From contig NZ_LRAC01000122.1 in NCBI RefSeq assembly GCF_001517085.1, positions 1 through 64,000 of the forward strand: 64,000 bases of DNA. The letters are read 5' to 3'. Shown in pieces: positions 1 through 8,154 of this stretch; within the stretch, counting starts at the first letter, position 1; every line of letters begins with the position of its first letter. The notes beneath the pieces were generated by a model that was given only the letters and a program-made list of their open reading frames with translations, was not told the DNA's origin and searched no databases. This DNA is from Paenibacillus sp. DMB5. GTDB lineage: Bacteria > Bacillota > Bacilli > Paenibacillales > Paenibacillaceae. A program made the translations under genes and the position numbers.

Positions 1-153
1 GAAATAGGGTCTTTTTGTTTTTTTAAAAGTTTGCAACTTTGTTATCCCCGCTAAGGAATTGGTATGTTCGGTGCAGGGAGAGGACTCTATACTGAAATCG
101 ACCGGAGGACATGCCGGAAATCAGCAAAATTCAACATCAGGGAGGAATTTTAA

Positions 154-3100
154 ATGTACCGCAAAGTACTAAACAGGGTATTGGTAGCCGCTATGCTGCT
201 GTCGGGCTTTCAGCTTCCGGTAAACAGCGGCCTGGCAAATGCTGCCGTTACGGAAGAACTGCCTGTATCGGCCGCAGCCCAAATGCCGAAATTCACGGAT
301 ATGAAGCAGCATTGGGCAGCGTCGGCAGCGGACAGACTGGCTGCGGCCGGCATTCTGCAGGGGACAGCAACCGGCAGATTTGAACCGGACCGTGCAGTCT
401 CCCGGGCCGAGCTGGCAGCCATTCTCAGCAGGGTGTTCCGTTACACTGCAACAGGCATTGCCGGTTTCAATGATGTAAGCGCTTCTTCTTGGTATGCCGT
501 TGAGGTGAGCAAGGTGAATGAAGCGGGGATAATCAAAGGCTACGGGAATGGGCAGTTTCAGCCGGATGCGGCTGTCCGGCGTGAGGATGCAATGACGATG
601 CTGGCCCGCGCCTTCCGGCTGGAAAGTCCTTCTCTGGATATGCTGAATGTGCAGGCAGACGGGGCAGCGGTCAGCGCCTATGCACAGGAAGCCGCCAGCG
701 CAATGCTTGCCTCGGACTATGTTCAAGGCGATCCGGCCGGAAAACTGAATCCGAAATCGGTGATGACCCGGGGTGAACTGGCGGTTCTGCTGAGCCGGAT
801 GATCGGATGGATCAGCCCAGCCGGGGGGAACTATCCTGTAGGGGCGGTATCCGGCAATGTTATTGTGAACCGGCCGGATGTGCACATCCAGGATGGGACG
901 GTAAATGGAAATCTCTATGTGACAGCCGGAACAGGAGAAGGGGAAGCTTCATTCACCGGGGTCAAAGTGAAGGGCAGCACTTTCATTTCCGGAGGCGGTG
1001 AACATACGGTGGTCTTCCGTCAATCAGCCCTGAACCGTACGGTTGTTGACAAGCCCAAAACAGCGGTGCGGCTCCGGCTGGAAGACGGAAGCACGGCTGC
1101 CAGGATCGAATTGGCCAAGCAGAGTCGAGTAGAGATCGAAGCCGGGTCACGGATCGATGTTCTCATCGTTGATGCCGGAGCCGCAGGATCAACCATTACA
1201 AATCTGGGACAAATCGGCCTGCTGGAGGTAAGCGCCGGCAAGGTGCTTATGAACGGGACAGAGCTGAAATCCGGAGAGACGCTGCGGAACCTGACCGGAG
1301 GCGGAGCCTCTGCGCAGGCCAGTGCTCCGGCAACCCAAGCGGCGGACGGAACTGCCGGTGAGGGAGCGGCATCAACACCGACACCGACACCTTCACCTGC
1401 AGCTTCGCCCGGCCCGACACCGGCGGCTTCGTCTACCCCTGGCCCATCTGCGACAGCGACACCTGCACCGTCTACGGATGAGGAGCAGTGGGAAATGGTC
1501 TGGAATGACGAGTTTGAAGGAACACACATTGACGAGTCGAAGTGGAATATCCAGGATACGGGAACTGTATACAACAATGAACTGGAATATTATCACCCGG
1601 ATAACGTTTCGCTGGAAACCGAGAGCGGCCAAAGCGTACTGGCACTCGAAGCCCGAAAGGAAGCTTACGGCGGGAAAGAATACACATCCGGCAAGCTGAC
1701 CTCAAAGATGAAGGGGGACTGGACTTACGGTAAGTTTACAGTACGCGCCAAGCTGCCGGTTCAGCAGGGGATGTGGCCGGCGATCTGGATGATGCCGACC
1801 GATGAAGAGAAGCAGTACGGCCCATGGCCGGGGAGCGGTGAAATGGACATTATGGAGCTGACCGGACCGGTGGCCGGCGATACGGAAAAAGCGGATCTGT
1901 ATCCAAGAACGGTACATGGCTCGCTTCATTACGATATTCCCCATATCTCCCAATCCAAGACTTATGTTTTGCCCGAAGGTAAAACATTTGCTGACGAGTA
2001 TCATGACTTTACCCTTGAATGGCTCCCGGGTCTGATCCGTTATTATGTGGACGGCAACCTGTACTTTGAAACGAGCGACTGGGGGACCAAGGCGGAGGGC
2101 CAGCCGGATTACTATACGTATCCCGCACCGTTCGACCGTCCGTTCTACATGATTCTTAATCTGGCAGTCGGCGGCGATTGGCCGGGTGACCCGGCCGCCG
2201 ACTTCCGTTCGGATAAGATGTATGTAGATTATGTTCGGGTCTATAAGTATAAGAAGCTGGATCAATGGCCAGATGTAACAGGAAAGCGGCCGGAAAAAAC
2301 TGAAAATGCGGCTCCGCAGCGTCCTGTGCTTGCTGACGGCAACCAGATTTACAACGGAGATTTCAACGGCAATGCAGCCCAGGGTCTGCCGGAATTTTGG
2401 CAGCTCATTACGAATGCCGGGGGAGCGGGAACTACGGCCGTCATTGACGACAAGGACAAGGGCAAGGCTGTAAAGGTGTCCTTGGAGGAGGCGGGAACCC
2501 AGAATTATTCCGTTCAGCTCACTCAGATGCCGCTTATTCTGGAGAAGGGCAAAGCCTATAAGGTAACCTTCGACGCCAAAGCGGATGCGGTCCGTCCGGT
2601 GATGAGCAAGCTGACTGAATACGGCGGGGGATGGACCGCCTACTCCAAGGAGAGGAATTTCCAGCTTACTCCGGATTGGCAGTCCTTTGAATACAGCTTT
2701 AACATGACACAGGCGACTGACAACAATGTCAGGTTTGAGTTCAACCTGGGTCTTAATAATACAACGGCCTATTTCGCTAACGTCCGTGTTGCCGAAACAG
2801 AGCCTCTGCCTGTAGCCCGCACTCCGCTTGCCGACGGCAATCTCGTGTACAATGGAGGGTTTGAGCTGGGGAAAGACCGGCTGGGCTATTGGAGCTTTAT
2901 GGTCAAGCCTGAATCGGGGGCAGCAGCTGAAGCCAAGGTAATCAGCACACTGGAGCTGCCGCTTATGAAACGTATTTTCCTTGCGGCGGTCCAGCACCCG
3001 GGAGAATCGGCTGAAGACGTGACACTTACCCAGTCAGGTCTGCCTCTGTCCGCAGGCGGAGTCTATCAGCTGAGCTTTGATGCCAGGTCAGATCAGTCAG

Positions 3101-4686
3101 ACCTCCTTGGCATAAAGCTCGAGGCCGGCGGGGGAGACAGCATCTACCCTGACGGATCAACACTCGCGCTGACACCGGAATGGAAGCATTATACAGCAGA
3201 AATATCACTATCCGGTTCAGCTGTCTCTGAAGGTACACTGTCGTTTCTTCTTGGCAAGGCCGGCGGTCAGCCGGAGATTGACAATGTGCGTCTGGTTCGG
3301 ATGGCCGATCCGCCTGTATTGAACGGCTATCTGCATCTCAGGGGCGACCAGTATTCCGGCGCGTCGGGAATTGTTCTACTGCCAAGCGGTGAGGGCGGCA
3401 AAGATGTCGCCAGTATGGATAAAGGCGATTACGCAGAATACAAATTGGTTCTTCCTCAGGGGGCAAGCATTGTTCCGGTAGCCCGTGTTTCCAGTGTACA
3501 GGCGGATTCCGAACTTGAGCTGACCGTACTGGATGCGGGCAAGCGCAGTGTGGTGACGGCAGACGTCTACAAGACTGCAGTCGGGGATACAGGCGGACTT
3601 CAAAGCTACCGGGCAGTCATTGGGGCAACGCTTGATTTGCCTGCAGGAACCTATTATTTCCGTCTCGGCGGCAGCGGCTACCATCTGGCATGGCTGGATT
3701 TGTCCCGTGAGATGGTCATGAACGGCGGCTTCAAGGAGGGTTCTACCCAAGGCTGGACACTGTTCAAGAAAGACTGGGTAGACAATGATCCTGTGAAGAA
3801 TACGGCAATGACTGCGGGGAATGGCGTACTGCAGGTAGCGCTTGGCGGCAGCGGCGACGAGGAATGGAATGTACAGGTCAAACAAGGCGCAATTCCGGTG
3901 GAAAAGGGCAAAAAGTACCTGCTCCGCTTTGATGCGGAAGCTTCGGCAGCAAGGCTGATTCGGGTGCTGGTCCAGCATGACGGCTCTTCGGACAATAATT
4001 GGACCGCGTATATGAATGAGACAGCCAGTCTGACTGAGGCCGGCGGACACTTCGAGTACTATTTTACCGCTCCGGAAAGCGATGCCGCGGCTGTGCTCCA
4101 ATTCAGTCTCGGCAAGATAACGGAGCCGCTTGGAGCACATACTGTCTCCCTCGGCAACATTTCCCTGCTTCAGGTAAACCCGGTGATCGCGGGAGAAGCC
4201 TACGGCGAAAATCTGATCCCGAATGGAGATTTCTCAGCTCCGATCCAGGGCTGGAGCTCCTATTCCTCTGACAGCGTAGAGTTATCGATTGGCAATGAGA
4301 ACGGGGCACTGCGGATGCAGGTCGGTTCTACAGGGGCGAACAGCTGGGACCGGCAGGTATATTACGAGGGTGTGGCCTATAACGAAGGGAATCATTATAC
4401 CCTCACTTTTAAAGCGAAGGCGGAAGCACCGCGCAAAATGAACATCAGTATCGGCTGGCTGGATGCCGCAAATAATTACACCTGGCACGGGTATGCAAGT
4501 AAAATTGTTGATCTTGGTACGGACTATACGGAGTATACGCTTGAGTTTGATGTTACTGGAGGCAGTACATCCATCGGCCGGATTTCATTTGAGCTGGGGA
4601 ATATTGTGGGCGGAGGCACGGGTCACCTTGCGGTAGAGGTTGATGATATTGTGTTGACGAACAACGGAACGGTAGCTGCACCCTGA
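154..4686 (+). CDS. SLH-anchored multimodular GH16 endo-beta-1,3-glucanase (laminarinase)
   Basis: Secreted, wall-attached enzyme predicted to cleave internal beta-1,3-glucan (laminarin-type) bonds. The 1510-residue product starts with a signal peptide ending near ALANA-like residues (~30), then three SLH repeats (~45-215) that bind the secondary wall polymer, a beta-rich spacer, and a Pro/Thr/Ser linker (~405-440). The GH16 domain (~443-695) contains GEMDIMEL, with E563, D565 and E568 as the expected nucleophile, assisting aspartate and acid/base. The C-terminal half carries several CBM4/9-like jelly-roll modules (repeats of the type YNGDF/YNGGF ... FDAKA) at roughly 725-870, 880-1045, 1190-1335 and 1350-1500, with a CBM6-like module between. 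The start is supported by GGGAGGAA about 8 bases upstream. The adjoining importer and phosphorylase fit a beta-1,3-glucan pathway. Exact bond specificity (1,3 versus mixed 1,3-1,4) is inferred from modularity and context. Confidence 0.9.
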   Translation: MYRKVLNRVLVAAMLLSGFQLPVNSGLANAAVTEELPVSAAAQMPKFTDMKQHWAASAADRLAAAGILQGTATGRFEPDRAVSRAELAAILSRVFRYTATGIAGFNDVSASSWYAVEVSKVNEAGIIKGYGNGQFQPDAAVRREDAMTMLARAFRLESPSLDMLNVQADGAAVSAYAQEAASAMLASDYVQGDPAGKLNPKSVMTRGELAVLLSRMIGWISPAGGNYPVGAVSGNVIVNRPDVHIQDGTVNGNLYVTAGTGEGEASFTGVKVKGSTFISGGGEHTVVFRQSALNRTVVDKPKTAVRLRLEDGSTAARIELAKQSRVEIEAGSRIDVLIVDAGAAGSTITNLGQIGLLEVSAGKVLMNGTELKSGETLRNLTGGGASAQASAPATQAADGTAGEGAASTPTPTPSPAASPGPTPAASSTPGPSATATPAPSTDEEQWEMVWNDEFEGTHIDESKWNIQDTGTVYNNELEYYHPDNVSLETESGQSVLALEARKEAYGGKEYTSGKLTSKMKGDWTYGKFTVRAKLPVQQGMWPAIWMMPTDEEKQYGPWPGSGEMDIMELTGPVAGDTEKADLYPRTVHGSLHYDIPHISQSKTYVLPEGKTFADEYHDFTLEWLPGLIRYYVDGNLYFETSDWGTKAEGQPDYYTYPAPFDRPFYMILNLAVGGDWPGDPAADFRSDKMYVDYVRVYKYKKLDQWPDVTGKRPEKTENAAPQRPVLADGNQIYNGDFNGNAAQGLPEFWQLITNAGGAGTTAVIDDKDKGKAVKVSLEEAGTQNYSVQLTQMPLILEKGKAYKVTFDAKADAVRPVMSKLTEYGGGWTAYSKERNFQLTPDWQSFEYSFNMTQATDNNVRFEFNLGLNNTTAYFANVRVAETEPLPVARTPLADGNLVYNGGFELGKDRLGYWSFMVKPESGAAAEAKVISTLELPLMKRIFLAAVQHPGESAEDVTLTQSGLPLSAGGVYQLSFDARSDQSDLLGIKLEAGGGDSIYPDGSTLALTPEWKHYTAEISLSGSAVSEGTLSFLLGKAGGQPEIDNVRLVRMADPPVLNGYLHLRGDQYSGASGIVLLPSGEGGKDVASMDKGDYAEYKLVLPQGASIVPVARVSSVQADSELELTVLDAGKRSVVTADVYKTAVGDTGGLQSYRAVIGATLDLPAGTYYFRLGGSGYHLAWLDLSREMVMNGGFKEGSTQGWTLFKKDWVDNDPVKNTAMTAGNGVLQVALGGSGDEEWNVQVKQGAIPVEKGKKYLLRFDAEASAARLIRVLVQHDGSSDNNWTAYMNETASLTEAGGHFEYYFTAPESDAAAVLQFSLGKITEPLGAHTVSLGNISLLQVNPVIAGEAYGENLIPNGDFSAPIQGWSSYSSDSVELSIGNENGALRMQVGSTGANSWDRQVYYEGVAYNEGNHYTLTFKAKAEAPRKMNISIGWLDAANNYTWHGYASKIVDLGTDYTEYTLEFDVTGGSTSIGRISFELGNIVGGGTGHLAVEVDDIVLTNNGTVAAP

Positions 4687-4749
4687 GCATGCTTAATAAT
4701 TTGTTATACAGGCTTGGGATTTGGTATTTAGAGCGGCCAGAAACACTCT

Positions 4750-4755
4750 TATAAT
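4750..4755 (+). promoter_or_regulatory. possible -10 box for the sugar importer operon
   Basis: A perfect TATAAT lies 64 bases before the binding-protein gene, in the 132-base gap after the laminarinase. I do not see a convincing -35 at 16-18 bases upstream, so this may be an activator-dependent promoter, which would suit control by the neighbouring two-component system. Inference only. Confidence 0.35.
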
Positions 4756-4818
4756 CAGAGTATGGGGGACGGGCAGCCGTTCTCCCTGATCTTCAAATGA
4801 CAATGGGGGAGATTTATT

Positions 4819-6216
4819 GTGAAAAAGACAGCAGTATCCATCAGTGCGCTGCTTATGGCATTTTCATTGGCCGTCAGCGGTTGCGGAGGCAATAACAATT
4901 CTTCAAATTCTTCTAACAACGGAGGAGAGCAGAAAGAAACCAGCGCGACTACCGCACCTGCGGCCCCAAGTACAAAACCGGTTACCTTGAATGCATGGGT
5001 GATGCCGAACAGTCCCAAACCGGATGCGGACTTCCTGCAGACCCTTGATCCTTATCTGAAAGAGCATCCGAATGTCACTGTAAAAGTAACCGTCCTGGAC
5101 TGGGGCTCCGCCTGGACCAAGATTACAACCGCGGCTACAAGCGGTGAAGGCCCCGATATTCTTCAGCTTGGATCGACCTGGGTACCGGCAATTGCCAGCA
5201 TGGGCGGCATTGACAAGGTGACCGATAAAGTGGCTGACGTGGGCGGTGCCGAAGCCTTCCTGCCGGCCATCTGGAATACAACCTCCATCGCAGGTGATAG
5301 CGAGGTATACGGCATACCTTGGTTTGTTGATGCGCGGGCCATTTACTACCGGACCGATGTGTTCAAGCAGGCCGGGGTAAATACGGAAACTGCATTCAAG
5401 GATTGGGACTCTTTCAAGAGTGCGCTGGAAGCAGTGAACGGACAAACGGTTGACGGCAAGAAGATCGCTGCACTTGGACTTCCGGGCAAAAACGACTGGA
5501 ACGTTGTGCATAATATTTTCCCTTGGATCTGGGCAGCAGGCGGCGACGTTCTGTCTGAGGACAACAAGAATGTGGTCTTCAATGAAGAGAAGGGTCTGGA
5601 AGGTGTTATGTTCTACACAGGGCTTGCGAATGAAGGTCTAGTTGAAAAGTCCTCGCTTGAAAAGAACTCTTCACAGATTGAGAGCGATTTCGGCGACGGC
5701 AAGTCAGCGGTAATTATCTCCGGACCATGGCTCGCCAAGAACTTTGCCACACCAAAAGCTAATGGGGGTATGGATGACAAGAAGGCGGCCAAAAACTTTG
5801 CGGTAGCTCCGCTTCCGGCCGGTCCCGGCGGACAGGCAACCTTTGTCGGCGGCAGCGAGCTGACCGTGTTCAGCGGCTCCAAGAACAAGGAAGCCACCTG
5901 GGAGGTTATTAAATACCTGACCTCGGATGAAGCGCAGAAAGCCTATGCACAGGTATCTGGTCAGCTCCCTGCCAAGCTGTCCCTTCTGGAATCACCGGAT
6001 CTGGATGCCAACATGAAAGCATTCTCGGAAGCAACCAAATACGGCAGAACGTATCCGGCCATCCCGCAATGGGGACCAACGGAAACGGCGCTGCAAAAGC
6101 ATTTTGCCAACGTCTGGGATATTGTTGCCGGCGTAAAGGGCAAATACAGCAAAGAGAGCATCAAGGAGGAGCTGGATTCCGCGGCTTCTGAAGTCAAAGC
6201 TATTATTAATCAATAA
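4819..6216 (+). CDS. sugar ABC transporter substrate-binding lipoprotein
   Basis: Extracellular solute-binding protein of the family 1 (MalE-like) type, expected to capture oligosaccharides outside the membrane and hand them to the two permeases encoded next. The GTG start is preceded by GGGGGAG. The signal peptide has a lipobox (AVSGC, Cys at about 22), followed by an Asn/Ser-rich tether, so the mature protein is lipid-anchored. The usual two-lobe pattern is visible: an early PDILQLGSTWVPA stretch, a middle GIPWFVDARAIYYR segment and a late GGSELTVFSGSKNKEATWEVIKYL segment. Its 465 residues are normal for the family. Lying between a laminarinase and a phosphorylase, its ligand is most likely a gluco-oligosaccharide with beta-1,3 links; this is inference. 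No ATPase gene is present in the cluster, so a shared MsmX/UgpC-type ATPase encoded elsewhere is expected. Confidence 0.9.
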   Translation: MKKTAVSISALLMAFSLAVSGCGGNNNSSNSSNNGGEQKETSATTAPAAPSTKPVTLNAWVMPNSPKPDADFLQTLDPYLKEHPNVTVKVTVLDWGSAWTKITTAATSGEGPDILQLGSTWVPAIASMGGIDKVTDKVADVGGAEAFLPAIWNTTSIAGDSEVYGIPWFVDARAIYYRTDVFKQAGVNTETAFKDWDSFKSALEAVNGQTVDGKKIAALGLPGKNDWNVVHNIFPWIWAAGGDVLSEDNKNVVFNEEKGLEGVMFYTGLANEGLVEKSSLEKNSSQIESDFGDGKSAVIISGPWLAKNFATPKANGGMDDKKAAKNFAVAPLPAGPGGQATFVGGSELTVFSGSKNKEATWEVIKYLTSDEAQKAYAQVSGQLPAKLSLLESPDLDANMKAFSEATKYGRTYPAIPQWGPTETALQKHFANVWDIVAGVKGKYSKESIKEELDSAASEVKAIINQ

Positions 6217-6232
6217 CGACTTGAATGCAGAG

Positions 6233-6263
6233 AGGCCGCCGCGCGATCAGGGCACGGCGGTTT
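6233..6263 (+). terminator. hairpin between binding protein and permease genes
   Basis: A short GC-rich stem (GCCGCCG with CGGCGG) followed by a broken T-run lies between the binding-protein and permease genes. Such weak intercistronic hairpins commonly leave the binding-protein message more abundant than the permease message. Functional role is inferred. Confidence 0.5.
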
Positions 6264-6291
6264 CTTTCATACACAAAGCGAGGGATAAGAG

Positions 6292-7272
6292 ATGGGACTC
6301 CATACTGAAAATAAACTTCCGGCAAAAGCCCCTTCCGGCAAGCGCGGACTGTGGCGAAAGCGGGTCAAAGATAATAAGTTCGCTTATATGCTAATGGTGC
6401 CGACGATCATCTTCATGATGCTGGTGCACTTGCTCCCGATGCTGCAGGGAATCTGGATGTCATTTTTGAAGCTGAACCAATTCACGTTGGTCAAATACTT
6501 GAAAGCTCCGTTTGTGGGAGCGGACAACTATATCGGCCTGCTGTTTAATTCCGATAATCCGGTCCGTCAGGGGCTGAATTTTGCAATTCGCAACACAGCC
6601 ATCTATGCCGTTATTGTAACAATTGGTGTAATGTTTATGGGGCTGATGATGGCCATGCTACTGAACCGGGATTTTCCCGGCCGCGGCATTGCCCGCACAG
6701 CTATGCTGTTACCCTGGGTCATCCCGTCTTATGTTGTCGGCGTGCTCTGGGGCTTCATGTGGCAGCAGAACGGCATTATCAACTATTTTCTGGTCGATGT
6801 CCTGCATCTCTTCAACGACAAACCATTCTGGCTGCTGGGACCCAATACCATCTGGGCGATTATTATCCCGACCATCTGGCGGGGCTGGCCGTTCCTGATG
6901 GTCATTTTCCTGGCCGGACTGCAGACGATTCCTGAAGATATTTATGAGGCGGCTACAATTGACGGTGCCAATAAGCTCCGCCAGTTCTGGAATATAACAC
7001 TGCCCATGCTCAAACCGGTCATTGCGGTACAGCTCTTGTTCCAGATCATTAACAATGTCTACTCCTACAATATCGTTTCCACGATGTTCGGTAATGGTGC
7101 CGGATATCCGGGAGAATGGGGAGACCTCCTGATGACTGCCTTAACCCGCCAATCCTTTGGCTATTGGGCGTTTGGTTCCGGTTCTGCCGCTTCAATGATG
7201 CTGATGTTCGTAATGTTGATGGTTGTCGGCGTATGGTACCGCGCCTTTAGATCGGAGTTGAATGCCCAATGA
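6292..7272 (+). CDS. sugar ABC transporter permease, MalF/UgpA type
   Basis: First of two membrane-spanning subunits of the importer. The 326-residue protein has about six hydrophobic segments, starting with YMLMVPTIIFMMLVHLL, and the EAA cytoplasmic loop (EAATIDGANKLRQFWNITLP) that docks on the ATPase. It overlaps the next permease gene by four bases (ATGA), showing tight translational coupling. Length and topology match the MalF/UgpA family rather than the much longer enterobacterial MalF. Substrate is inferred from the operon to be a beta-glucan oligosaccharide. Confidence 0.92.
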   Translation: MGLHTENKLPAKAPSGKRGLWRKRVKDNKFAYMLMVPTIIFMMLVHLLPMLQGIWMSFLKLNQFTLVKYLKAPFVGADNYIGLLFNSDNPVRQGLNFAIRNTAIYAVIVTIGVMFMGLMMAMLLNRDFPGRGIARTAMLLPWVIPSYVVGVLWGFMWQQNGIINYFLVDVLHLFNDKPFWLLGPNTIWAIIIPTIWRGWPFLMVIFLAGLQTIPEDIYEAATIDGANKLRQFWNITLPMLKPVIAVQLLFQIINNVYSYNIVSTMFGNGAGYPGEWGDLLMTALTRQSFGYWAFGSGSAASMMLMFVMLMVVGVWYRAFRSELNAQ

Positions 7273-8126
7273 GTACACATAGAAAACGTTCTGTCTCTTC
7301 GTTTCTGCTGACATCACTGACCTGGATAATTGTCATCGTGACGATCTTCCCGATCATTTGGATGATTTTTACCTCCTTGCACTCCAATGACCAGATTTTG
7401 AACGGCATCACAAGCTTCAGCCTGACGAAGCCGCAGTGGGTCAATTACATTAACATGTGGGACACAGTGAATTTTGCTATTTATTTCCGGAACAGCCTGC
7501 TGATCTGCGGCGCAACAACCCTGCTGGCCGGCTCCTTTGCCGTTCTCGCCGGATATGCGCTCGCCCGGTTTGATTTTCCGGGATCGAAGGCGTTCAGCAT
7601 GAGTATCATATCCACCCAGCTTATCCCGGGTATTATGTTCCTGTTCCCGATTTACCTGATGTTCCTGTGGATTAAAAATACGTTCGGTTTACCGATGATC
7701 AATACGTACTGGGGGATGATCCTTGTCTATACGGCGTTTTATACGCCGATCAGTATCTGGATCATGCGCGGTTTCTTTGTCTCCATCCCAAGAGATCTGG
7801 AGGAGTCCGCAGCAATTGACGGCTGCTCCAAATTTCAGGCTTTTTACAAAATCATTCTGCCGCTGTCCGTCCCCGGCATCATTGCGACCGGCATCTTTAT
7901 CTTCCTAACGGCGTGGGATGAGCTCCTGTTTGCCTGGGTGCTTACCACCAGCTCTGATGTCCAGACGATTCCGGTCGGTATCCGTTTGTTTGTCGGACAG
8001 TACAATACCCGCTATGATCTGCTGATGGCGGCTTCGACTGTCGTAACCGTGCCGGTTATGGTGGTATTCTTCATGACGCAGAAGTACTTTATCAGCGGTA
8101 TGACCGCGGGCGCCGTCAAGGGCTGA
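7269..8126 (+). CDS. sugar ABC transporter permease, MalG/UgpE type
   Basis: Second permease subunit of the importer, 285 residues with about six membrane segments beginning SFLLTSLTWIIVIVTIFPIIW. The EAA loop is present (EESAAIDGCSKFQAFYKIIL). The start overlaps the stop of the upstream permease and the stop lies 28 bases before the phosphorylase start, so importer and intracellular enzyme are almost certainly co-transcribed. MalG-type permeases normally pair with a MalF-type partner and an ATPase dimer; no ATPase is encoded here. Confidence 0.92.
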   Translation: MSTHRKRSVSSFLLTSLTWIIVIVTIFPIIWMIFTSLHSNDQILNGITSFSLTKPQWVNYINMWDTVNFAIYFRNSLLICGATTLLAGSFAVLAGYALARFDFPGSKAFSMSIISTQLIPGIMFLFPIYLMFLWIKNTFGLPMINTYWGMILVYTAFYTPISIWIMRGFFVSIPRDLEESAAIDGCSKFQAFYKIILPLSVPGIIATGIFIFLTAWDELLFAWVLTTSSDVQTIPVGIRLFVGQYNTRYDLLMAASTVVTVPVMVVFFMTQKYFISGMTAGAVKG

Positions 8127-8154
8127 TCCGCGAATGCCAGGAAGGGTGAAATCG

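Noticed and set aside
1702-2997. 431-residue minus-strand frame within the laminarinase gene
   Set aside because: The plus-strand GH16/CBM protein is well supported; the reverse frame has no domain, start signal or partner.
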